Origin: Desulfobacterales bacterium
Lineage (GTDB): Bacteria; Desulfobacterota; Desulfobacteria; Desulfobacterales; UBA11574
DNA length: 32,951 nucleotides
NCBI GenBank assembly: GCA_030145345.1
Contig: JAQYVT010000026.1
Coordinates: 1 to 32,951, forward strand
Reading direction: 5' to 3'
The translations under genes were made by a program, and so were the position numbers. This document shows, piece after piece, positions 1 to 7,063 of the stretch; positions within the stretch are counted from its first letter, which is position 1, and the number at the start of each line of letters is the position of its first letter. The notes under the pieces were generated by a model that worked only from the letters and a program-made list of their open reading frames with translations, searched no databases and was not told the DNA's origin.

Positions 1-1
1 G

Positions 2-214
2 GCGGAAATGGTGGGTGACATCGGGGAACTGGAGGCCATAGAACCGATCAAAAATGTAAGGTTCGGTAATGAAATTATTCAGAAAAAAGTCGACGAATCC
101 GTGCAGAAGATTCATGAACGATATTTTACCCGCGAATGTCCTTTCTGCGCGGAGATAATAAAGAAAAGAGCAAAAATCTGCAAACATTGCGGACAAGATG
201 TGGCCGGGAAGTGA
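2..214 (+). CDS. C-terminal part of a zinc-ribbon protein (5' truncated by window)
   Basis: The frame is open from base 2, so the true start probably lies upstream; an ATG at base 8 may be internal. The visible 68-70 residues end in a C-terminal zinc ribbon of the form C-P-F-C-x12-C-K-H-C-G, a small metal-binding module appended to many bacterial proteins of varied function. The sequence before it is charged and helical-looking and has no recognisable catalytic motif. The gene is convergent with the Nudix-like gene on the other strand. Only the zinc ribbon can be named; the function of the whole protein cannot be judged from this fragment. Confidence 0.6.
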   Translation, partial: AEMVGDIGELEAIEPIKNVRFGNEIIQKKVDESVQKIHERYFTRECPFCAEIIKKRAKICKHCGQDVAGK

Positions 215-262
215 TGGGTATCTCAATGAAGGATTTTTCTCGATCTGCAACTCAATTCGGCC

Positions 263-1093
263 TTATCCGTTTCCGGTCAGATAATTTTCAGCCAGAGATC
301 CGTAGACAACCGGCAGCGATTCAATGGCCGGTGGTTTGAATCCAAAGACGATTTCGAGAAAAACCATTGTGATGCGAAAGGTTGCGCCCCAAAGCACTTC
401 ATGGCCATCCGGATACGTATGGACAAAACAGGGATAGTCTTTCATATTCGGATGGCTGCCGTTTTTGTTCGATATACCGATATGTAATCGATACCGTGCA
501 TAATGAGACGGGTTCAATAGATTCCCTAAGGGAATGTGAACGACCCTTTCCACCTCCCAGTTCGGGAAAAATCGCTTTTGACGGCTGATCCAGCAAACCA
601 TCGGATAGATCACCTTCCGAAACATCACAAGCTGTTGTGACGGAAGCGGTCCTAAAAACCTTACTCCCAGAGGGTTTAAGCGCATTTCTTCAACACCTTC
701 TCTTAAACAGGTGGCAAGCAGTAATGCCAGACTTTGGGCCTCGTATGAATGGTGTTTGTGCCACCGTGTCCAATGCGACCACCGTGTCAATGGAGATCCC
801 GGTACGTATAAAAGCTTTGCAAGGATGGAATCCAGCGGAGAAGATATGCTTCCGCCCGGGCAGCAAAGGTCGCCCGGCTGTTTTACCTTGAGGGACCGTT
901 TGTTCAAAATCAAACAGGGTTTTGGGGCAGATCGTTTTTCTTCGTCATAAAGACCCAGCAAAAACAACACGGCAGAGGATATTGCCGAATCTTTAATCCC
1001 TTCTGAAAAAATGGGATCCTGACGATTTTTTCTATGAAGTGAATGGGTTGTTCGTTCAATAAAGGCAGTGGTGTTTCCGAAAGAATTCATCAT
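263..1093 (-). CDS. Divergent Nudix hydrolase, CoA-pyrophosphatase-like
   Basis: 276 residues. The Nudix signs are a 'GDLCCPGG' segment near residue 73 (compare the 'FPGG' that opens Nudix boxes) and 'LREGVEEM' followed by 'VRFLGPLP', matching the REx2EE metal-binding helix and the strand after it in CoA pyrophosphatase-like Nudix proteins. Two things are unusual: about 50 residues separate PGG from the REx2EE helix, so the normal G-x5-E-x7-RE spacing is lost, and the usual G after EE is replaced. It would hydrolyse a nucleoside-diphosphate-linked substrate if active. ATG at 1091-1093 is followed at once by a second ATG, and neither has a strong Shine-Dalgarno. It stands alone, divergent from aspartate kinase. 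The family call is moderately sure; the substrate is unknown. Confidence 0.65.
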   Translation of the reverse strand: MMNSFGNTTAFIERTTHSLHRKNRQDPIFSEGIKDSAISSAVLFLLGLYDEEKRSAPKPCLILNKRSLKVKQPGDLCCPGGSISSPLDSILAKLLYVPGSPLTRWSHWTRWHKHHSYEAQSLALLLATCLREGVEEMRLNPLGVRFLGPLPSQQLVMFRKVIYPMVCWISRQKRFFPNWEVERVVHIPLGNLLNPSHYARYRLHIGISNKNGSHPNMKDYPCFVHTYPDGHEVLWGATFRITMVFLEIVFGFKPPAIESLPVVYGSLAENYLTGNG

Positions 1094-1251
1094 TTTTATT
1101 CATCCATAATTACTATAAGCTGTTTCAAACCTCCCATTTGGATATTCTGATCTATACCATACGGCCGGCAAAAGATAGATTTATTATTCATTCTTGAACT
1201 TTTTGCAAGTATACGTTAAGTCGCAGGTCAATAAACCACAGGAGAAATATC

Positions 1252-2640
1252 ATGAAGGTCATTAAAATCGGCGGCGGCTGTCTAAAGGGAAGAAAGAACA
1301 TCGGGCGGATCCTTGAACTTGTTGCAAGCCGGGGCCGCGGTCATATTTTTGTAGTTTCTGCGCTCCAAGGGGTCACTGATTTTTTGATCGACAGCATGTC
1401 TTCCGCCCTTGAGGATGAGGGGAATATCCCTTCCATTATCGACCGACTGAACACCAAGCACATGCTCATTGCCCGCCATCTCATGCCCAAGGGTAATATT
1501 CTAAAAAACTTTAGGCGGGATCTCAATAAGTCTTTAAGCAAGCTCGAGCGTCTCTATTACGGGCTCAGCTTTACCCGGGAAATTACACCCAGAATTCTGG
1601 ATATTATTTCCAGTTTTGGTGAACGATTTTCTGCGGTACTCCTTTCCAGTATACTACGCTCCCAGAGCATTCAAGCCACATACCGTATGCCGGATAAAAT
1701 CGGCTTGATCACCGACGGTAAGTTCGGTGATGCCACCGTCAATTTGGTGGAAACGACTAAGAATTTTCAGCAGGACATAAAGCCTCTGATGAAACGGGAC
1801 ATAATTCTTTTTATTCCCGGCTTTTTTGGGGTCAGTGGGGATGGCGAAATCACGACATTCGGTAGAGGCGGCAGTGACTATTCGGCGGCAGTGGTTGCGG
1901 CAGCCATGCAGGCGGAAATCCTGGAGGTCTGGAAAGATGTTGACGGCTATATGAGCGCTGATCCGGATTTTGTTCCGGAGGCACAGCTTATTCCGAGGCT
2001 GTCCTACGATGAAGCCGCTGAGCTTTCCTATTTTGGGGCTAAAATTCTTCACCCGAGGACGGTGGAACCGTTAAGAAGAAGCCGTGTAAATATTGCCGTC
2101 AAAAACATCTTAAACCCCGATGTCACCGGGAGCGTGATTACGGGCAGAAGCCGAAAATCAAAGAACATCATAAAAAGTGTGGCCCATGACGGCGATATCG
2201 GCATCCTCAAGGTTCACGCTTCAGGGGTCGGTGCTCGACTCGGGGTCCTCTCTCTGGTGGCCAAGCAGATCGCCGAAAGCGGTATCAACATCAAATCTGT
2301 GGTCACATCTCAAACCTGCATCAGCCTGCTGCTTGCACTCAAGGATCTCGAGCCCGGCTTCCGTACCCTAAAGTTAATGCATCCTAAACCGTATCGACGG
2401 CTGGAGAAAATTGAGGATGTGGCGCTGGTGAGTATCGTGGGCGGCGGACTCCTCCAAAGCAAAGGGATTGCAGCAAAATGTTTTTCAGCGGTGGCCGAAT
2501 GCGAGGTCAATGTTGAGATGATTTCATTCGGCCCTTCTCCGGTGGCGCTATATTTTCTGGTTCGCAACAAAGATTTGCACTGCGCTGTTAATGCCATCCA
2601 CAATAAATTTTTTTCTAAGAGCCGGCAAACGTTGTTATAG
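1252..2640 (+). CDS. lysC: Aspartate kinase (monofunctional, with C-terminal ACT domains)
   Basis: 462 residues. Phosphorylates L-aspartate to 4-phospho-aspartate, the first committed step toward lysine, diaminopimelate, threonine and methionine; cytoplasmic. The N-terminus has the amino-acid-kinase lysine and glycine loop in an altered form (KIGGGCLKG, where KFGGTS is usual). 'FGRGGSDYSAAVVAAA' and 'WKDVDGYMSADPDFV' are the typical aspartate and ATP site motifs, followed by 'AKILHPRTVEP'. The last 140 or so residues carry two ACT-type regulatory repeats ('GARLGVLSLVAKQIAESGI' and the C-terminal 'NVEMISFGPS'), so feedback inhibition by an amino acid is expected. Start ATG 1252 has 'ACAGGAGA' upstream. 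No fused homoserine dehydrogenase. The loss of the KFGG-T/S motif is notable, but the rest of the enzyme looks intact. Confidence 0.9.
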   Translation: MKVIKIGGGCLKGRKNIGRILELVASRGRGHIFVVSALQGVTDFLIDSMSSALEDEGNIPSIIDRLNTKHMLIARHLMPKGNILKNFRRDLNKSLSKLERLYYGLSFTREITPRILDIISSFGERFSAVLLSSILRSQSIQATYRMPDKIGLITDGKFGDATVNLVETTKNFQQDIKPLMKRDIILFIPGFFGVSGDGEITTFGRGGSDYSAAVVAAAMQAEILEVWKDVDGYMSADPDFVPEAQLIPRLSYDEAAELSYFGAKILHPRTVEPLRRSRVNIAVKNILNPDVTGSVITGRSRKSKNIIKSVAHDGDIGILKVHASGVGARLGVLSLVAKQIAESGINIKSVVTSQTCISLLLALKDLEPGFRTLKLMHPKPYRRLEKIEDVALVSIVGGGLLQSKGIAAKCFSAVAECEVNVEMISFGPSPVALYFLVRNKDLHCAVNAIHNKFFSKSRQTLL

Positions 2641-2714
2641 TTTCTTTTTTTGAAATTTATGCTTAAAGTTCAAAATATTGGCTTGTATTTCAAATAAATA
2701 CGGAGACTTTATGA

Positions 2715-3614
2715 ATGGGTAAACAAACCATGGCCATATTGGGTCCCATGCGGATACCCTTTCTAACATTACCGCCGGCATGTGTTGCTGTAGGGGCAGC
2801 CACTGCATTCTGGTCGGGGATCGAATTAAATCTGCTTTATTTGGCACTCGCTTTTATCGGCGCTCTTTCGTCACACATCAGCGTAAATGCCTTCAACGAA
2901 TATTATGACTTTAATAGCGGACTCGATTTCAATACTCGGCCGACGCCGTTCAGCGGCGGAAGCGGAACGCTTCCCAAAAACCCTGAAAAAGCGCATTATG
3001 CACTGATTACCGCATTTGCTACACTGGCGGCGACACTTTTTATCGGTATTTACTTTTTGTTTATAAAAGGACTGTGGCTTTTACCCTTAGGGATTATCGG
3101 TATTGTTGACATTGTCGTCTATACCCGATGGCTGACTAGAAGTCCTTTGATCTGCTTGATTGCTCCCGGGCTGGGCTTTGGACCTCTCATGGTAATGGGA
3201 ACCGATTTTGTACTTTCAGGATCTTACTCTTGGACCGCTTTTATCGCATCTTTGGTTCCGTTTTTCCTTGTGAGTGATCTGCTGCTTCTAAATCAGTTCC
3301 CAGATGTTGAGGCCGATAAAGGGGTCGGTAGAAAACATCTGCCCATTGTCATCGGGCGAAAGGCGAGCGTGAAGGTTTACGCGTTATTCCTTGCAGGCGC
3401 TTATATGTCCGTCATTTTAGGGTGGTTGACCAGGATCTTGCCGCCTGAAAGCCTCGTGGCCCTTGTCACGATTGTCCTCAGCGTTAACGTTGTTCGAGGA
3501 ATTTCCAGATATGCCGATGATATACCTGCGCTGATTCCATATATGGGCCGGAATGTTATCTTGACCCTATTAACCCCTGTTTTGCTTGCAATGGGGCTCT
3601 TTATCGGCCGCTGA
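2715..3614 (+). CDS. UbiA-family prenyltransferase (MenA-like)
   Basis: 299 residues, about eight or nine hydrophobic segments; an inner-membrane enzyme that joins a polyprenyl chain to an aromatic acceptor. The first Mg-diphosphate motif is seen as 'NEYYDFNSGLD' (family NDxxDxxxD), followed by 'TPFSGGSG'. The second is 'DVEADKGVGRKHLPIVIG', resembling MenA (1,4-dihydroxy-2-naphthoate polyprenyltransferase) more than UbiA. Menaquinone is the expected quinone of a sulfate reducer and the electron donor pool for DsrMKJOP. ATG 2715 is chosen because the ATG at 2711 runs into a stop after three codons; 'CGGAGA' lies upstream. It sits 74 bp after aspartate kinase and 24 bp before the M20 gene. Other prenyl acceptors are possible. 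Confidence 0.8.
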   Translation: MGKQTMAILGPMRIPFLTLPPACVAVGAATAFWSGIELNLLYLALAFIGALSSHISVNAFNEYYDFNSGLDFNTRPTPFSGGSGTLPKNPEKAHYALITAFATLAATLFIGIYFLFIKGLWLLPLGIIGIVDIVVYTRWLTRSPLICLIAPGLGFGPLMVMGTDFVLSGSYSWTAFIASLVPFFLVSDLLLLNQFPDVEADKGVGRKHLPIVIGRKASVKVYALFLAGAYMSVILGWLTRILPPESLVALVTIVLSVNVVRGISRYADDIPALIPYMGRNVILTLLTPVLLAMGLFIGR

Positions 3615-3638
3615 CAGATTCTTATTGGGAGGAATACA

Positions 3639-4817
3639 ATGTCTCAAAAATTGCCGGATAGTTTTTTCAATTGGCTTGTTGATTTGCGTCGCTGGTTTCA
3701 TCGGTTTCCGGAACCGGCTTACAAAGAGGAAAAGACGGCCGCCAAAATTTGTGAAGTGTTAGAAGGGCTTAACGTGCCGTTTCAATCGGGTGTGGGAGGA
3801 ACCGGTGTGGTGGTAAAGCTCCGTGCAAAGCATAAAGGCCCTGTCATCGCTTATCGAGCGGATATGGATGCGCTGCCCCTTGAACAAAAAAATACGGTTC
3901 CTTACAAATCCCAGAATGAAGGATTCATGCATGCCTGCGGGCATGACGGGCATATGACCATTGCACTGGGCATCATTCGCTGGCTGATTGAAAACAGATG
4001 GCCTCAGAACGGCGCCGGTGAAATCATCTTTATATTTCAACCTGCAGAAGAAGGCGGGGCAGGGGCCGTGGCCATGCTTGAAAGCGGTATTTTTGATTCG
4101 GAACCGGTTGAAGCCGCTTTTGCCGGACACATGTATCCTGAATTTCCTGTGGGGCATATCGTAATTGCCCCTGAAATCAGCAATGCGGCCGCAGATACGC
4201 TTATTATCCGTTTAAAAGGCAAGGGCGGGCACGGTGCTTATCCGCATCATTGTAAGGATCCCATTGTTGCCGGTGCGCATCTGGTTGCACAAATTCAGTC
4301 GCTGATCAGTCGGGAACTCCCGCCCCATGAAAGCGCTGTGCTGAGTATCGGCCGTTTCCATGCCGGAACAGCATCAAACATTATCCCCGAGAACGCCGTA
4401 TTGGAAGGAACCCTCCGAACCCTTAACCCTCAAGTTCGTGAACAAATAAAAAAACGCCTCCAAGATGTCGTGCAAAGTGTGGCCCGGTCGTTCAATATTT
4501 CAGCAACCCTTGAAGTGATACAGGGATATCCTGTGCTGGTAAATGATCCAAAGCTCGTGAAACACACTTTGGCTTGCGCCGCGGATGTGCTGGGGCCGGA
4601 TAATGTTCACACCGGGCTCCCCAAAATGGGTGCTGAGGATTTTGCCTACTTTTGTCAGAAGTGGGGGGGTGTAATGGTCGGTCTTGGGTGTCACGATCCG
4701 CGAAAAGGCTTGCAGTACGGTCTACATTCCCCATATTTCGATATTGACGAAAAGGTTCTGGATGTGGGGACCCGGCTTTTCGGGCAGGTTCTCATGCGGT
4801 ATATGGAAAATTGTTAA
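3639..4817 (+). CDS. M20-family metallo-amidohydrolase (N-acyl amino acid / hippurate hydrolase type)
   Basis: 392 residues, normal length for the M20D amidohydrolase family. Metal and catalytic motifs are visible: 'YRADMDALPL', 'MHACGHDGHM' (metal-binding Cys/His), 'FQPAEEGGAGA' (catalytic Glu pair), a central dimerisation domain opening with 'GKGGHGAYPHH', and the C-terminal 'MGAEDFAYF' metal ligand. Enzymes of this family remove acyl groups from N-acyl amino acids, including N-acetyl-diaminopimelate in some bacteria. The nearby aspartate kinase makes a lysine/DAP role thinkable, but the sequence does not decide the substrate. Start ATG 3639 has 'GGGAGG' 7 nt upstream. No signal peptide, so cytoplasmic. 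Likely the last gene of a small lysC-ubiA-M20 run. Confidence 0.85.
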   Translation: MSQKLPDSFFNWLVDLRRWFHRFPEPAYKEEKTAAKICEVLEGLNVPFQSGVGGTGVVVKLRAKHKGPVIAYRADMDALPLEQKNTVPYKSQNEGFMHACGHDGHMTIALGIIRWLIENRWPQNGAGEIIFIFQPAEEGGAGAVAMLESGIFDSEPVEAAFAGHMYPEFPVGHIVIAPEISNAAADTLIIRLKGKGGHGAYPHHCKDPIVAGAHLVAQIQSLISRELPPHESAVLSIGRFHAGTASNIIPENAVLEGTLRTLNPQVREQIKKRLQDVVQSVARSFNISATLEVIQGYPVLVNDPKLVKHTLACAADVLGPDNVHTGLPKMGAEDFAYFCQKWGGVMVGLGCHDPRKGLQYGLHSPYFDIDEKVLDVGTRLFGQVLMRYMENC

Positions 4818-5081
4818 CCTTTCTCAGAATAACATTCCGTTTCAGCCACAAGATAATTCCGCTTCGATCGGCAAGAACTCGCAAATAAAACCGCGTAAAA
4901 GCGAACAGGACCAAGGTGTCAAGATTACACAGCAGGAATATGATACTTATCAATAATTTTGACAACCTCTATTCAGTTCGCTTTAACGCGCTCTAATTTG
5001 CTCAGACAGCGTCCCGATCGAAACGGAATCATCCTGCGGCTTACTAAAATTGTAACAGTAAATTCCAACCGATCCGGAAAC
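4818..5081. other. Gene-free spacer between convergent genes
   Basis: This 264-bp spacer separates the ends of the M20 gene and the PP-loop gene. Short frames here do not look coding. No GC-rich hairpin followed by a T-run was found on either strand, so no intrinsic terminator can be named. Confidence 0.5.
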
Positions 5082-5897
5082 TCAAAAAACATCGCCGAGA
5101 TAATCTTCCTTTTCCATGGCGGTGTAAGAAGAAATGTTCGGGAGGTCAAGTGAATTTATTGCAAAATCAACAAGTTGATCATAGCTAAAGCGCAAGTCCA
5201 TCTTTGCGTAGTATTTTTCTAGAATCCTTTTGGGCCTGAAATCTTTGAATTTGCATGAAATTGAAAGTGTCGGGAGGTTTTCCTGAGTGATCACTTTCAG
5301 TATGTCATCGTTGTTGTATTTAATCAACGGTCTAAAAACCTGATACCCCTCTTTCATCGTTAAAAATGGATAAAAACGCTGACCTGTTTCCTTAAATCTT
5401 TTATTTTTTTCAATCCCTATCCTTTGATCAGGACTCAAAGAAATGTTGTTCAGCAAATTCTCTAAGGAATAGCTGACGATGTCCCATAGAGAGTAACTTA
5501 CAATGATGACAAGGCTGTGCCAGTCCGCTATGGATCGGGTCAGAACGCTTTTAAGTAGTTTTCTCCTTCGTTCTTGACATGGACGACATGGATTTTTGGC
5601 ATTCTTAAGCTCTTCATCCGTCTTGTCCATGTCATGCCAAATTATACGTGCCCCCCGTTTAACCCAATAAGAATCGATCCTTTTTATTTCTTCGTTGGGA
5701 TATCTGTGAACCGGAAAGGCTCCGGTATGCGCCGTAAAATCGAATCCGAATTCTTCCTTGGCCTTAATGAGGAGATCCATAACCACAGACGAGTCTTTGC
5801 CTGCTGAAAACAACAGGACAATATTTTTTTTATAAAAGCTTTCGAGTATTCGTTTATGTTCCGCTCTCCATTGAGTATAATTTAAGTCTGAGTACAT
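5082..5897 (-). CDS. PP-loop ATPase with TtcA-like three-cysteine pattern
   Basis: 271 residues from ATG 5895-5897, which has GAAGG about 6 nt upstream; a TTG at 5909 would add four residues. The PP-loop is 'SAGKDSS' at residues 31-37, which adenylates substrates in ATP pyrophosphatases. 'NPCRPCQERRRKLL' (Cys104, Cys107) occupies the place of the central CxxC in TtcA-type tRNA thiolases, and a single later Cys215 ('SISCKF') fits the third cluster ligand. Three-cysteine [4Fe-4S] PP-loop enzymes insert or remove sulfur. The rest diverges from tRNA-thiolating TtcA, and its place as last gene of a signalling/biosynthetic operon argues for a small-molecule or lipid substrate rather than tRNA, but this is inference. 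PAPS-reductase-like function was considered less likely. Confidence 0.75.
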   Translation of the reverse strand: MYSDLNYTQWRAEHKRILESFYKKNIVLLFSAGKDSSVVMDLLIKAKEEFGFDFTAHTGAFPVHRYPNEEIKRIDSYWVKRGARIIWHDMDKTDEELKNAKNPCRPCQERRRKLLKSVLTRSIADWHSLVIIVSYSLWDIVSYSLENLLNNISLSPDQRIGIEKNKRFKETGQRFYPFLTMKEGYQVFRPLIKYNNDDILKVITQENLPTLSISCKFKDFRPKRILEKYYAKMDLRFSYDQLVDFAINSLDLPNISSYTAMEKEDYLGDVF

Positions 5898-5911
5898 ATT
5901 TGCCTTCAAAG

Positions 5912-7063
5912 CTAAAGGTTTGACGTAGATATAACGGTGGAATTATAACATATATTTTTTAAGTTCCGAGGGTTGACGTTAACGCCCAATCCAGGGCTAT
6001 TCAAAGGCCCCGCTTTTCCTTTTGACTCAAAAGATACATTTTTGGACGTAACGTTTTCCCCAAGCAGAAATTCATCATAAGAACCATCATAGTATACGGC
6101 ATCCCGACATAGAAGACACAGAACCCTGCCTGCAGCGGAAAGAACGCCGGATTCGCCCAACTGACATCCGACCTGAAACGGAACTCCATTCAGCCTTAAA
6201 TAGTCGATCAATTTTAATGAATTTCTAAACCCTCCGCATTTGGACAGCCTTATGTTGATCATTTTATAATAACTTTCTTTGACAATCTTTTCCACATCAT
6301 CGAAGGAACATGCCGACTCATCGGCCATTAGGATTATGCCTGAATTTTGCATTAGACCGGCAAATTCAGCAATGTCCGGATTACCTGGCATCATAGGCTG
6401 TTCAATAGCCTTGACCCTGTATTTTTTAAGGAGAGGTATATGCCTCAAAGCAAGTTTCCTGTCCCAGGCACAATTGATATCCACCCTTAGATCATAATCT
6501 CCAGCAAACATCGAGTGAACTGTATCGAGTATTTCTTTATTTTGTTCAAGATGTTTCCCAAGTTTCAGCCGGAGCGCATTTATTTTTAATGTCTTAATCA
6601 ATCGACACATTTCCATTATTTTTTTTCTATTATCGAGCGGAATTGCGGCGCCGTAATGAATATTGTCGGCAATGAAATCTTTGGAGAAATAGTCCATGAC
6701 GTATCGATCTTGACTTTTGCCCAAGGCATCTAATAGCGCTGTTTCAAGGGCGCAGATCGCAGCATTCTGCTCCCTTCCACGTGTAATATCATCGATGAAA
6801 TACCATATCTGTGAAGCATCGTTCAATTCCTGGGGAAACGTATCTTGCTGTATGAAATGGCGAATGCTTTTGGACGTACTTCCCGGGGACTCACCCGTTA
6901 CGTAGGATCTGGGAGCGCCTTCTCCGAATCCTAGAATTTCCCCCTGTTGGGCGATGATTTCGACAATGATATTATTGACATAAGATCTTTTCCTCAAAGA
7001 ATGAGAAAAATCGAATGAAAATGGGAGCTTTACTTGATGTATGACGACCTTGTCTATTTGCAC
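5912..7063 (-). CDS. Enolase-superfamily enzyme, dipeptide-epimerase-like
   Basis: 383 residues, muconate-lactonizing subgroup. The active-site ladder is visible: 'LRLKLG' (Arg165-x-Lys167, where KxK is usual), Asp195-x-Asn197, Glu221 ('IEQPM'), Asp248 ('ADESA') and Lys275 ('RLSKCGG'). The two facing bases Lys167 and Lys275 and the three Mg2+ ligands are kept, so a 1,1-proton transfer (epimerisation) at an alpha-carbon is feasible. The 'VTGES' lid motif resembles L-Ala-D/L-Glu epimerases. First codon is GTG; the upstream kinase's TAG stop overlaps it by one base, implying translational coupling. The PP-loop gene follows 14 bp later. The real substrate could be a dipeptide or an N-acyl amino acid. 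Confidence 0.8.
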   Translation of the reverse strand: MQIDKVVIHQVKLPFSFDFSHSLRKRSYVNNIIVEIIAQQGEILGFGEGAPRSYVTGESPGSTSKSIRHFIQQDTFPQELNDASQIWYFIDDITRGREQNAAICALETALLDALGKSQDRYVMDYFSKDFIADNIHYGAAIPLDNRKKIMEMCRLIKTLKINALRLKLGKHLEQNKEILDTVHSMFAGDYDLRVDINCAWDRKLALRHIPLLKKYRVKAIEQPMMPGNPDIAEFAGLMQNSGIILMADESACSFDDVEKIVKESYYKMINIRLSKCGGFRNSLKLIDYLRLNGVPFQVGCQLGESGVLSAAGRVLCLLCRDAVYYDGSYDEFLLGENVTSKNVSFESKGKAGPLNSPGLGVNVNPRNLKNICYNSTVISTSNL

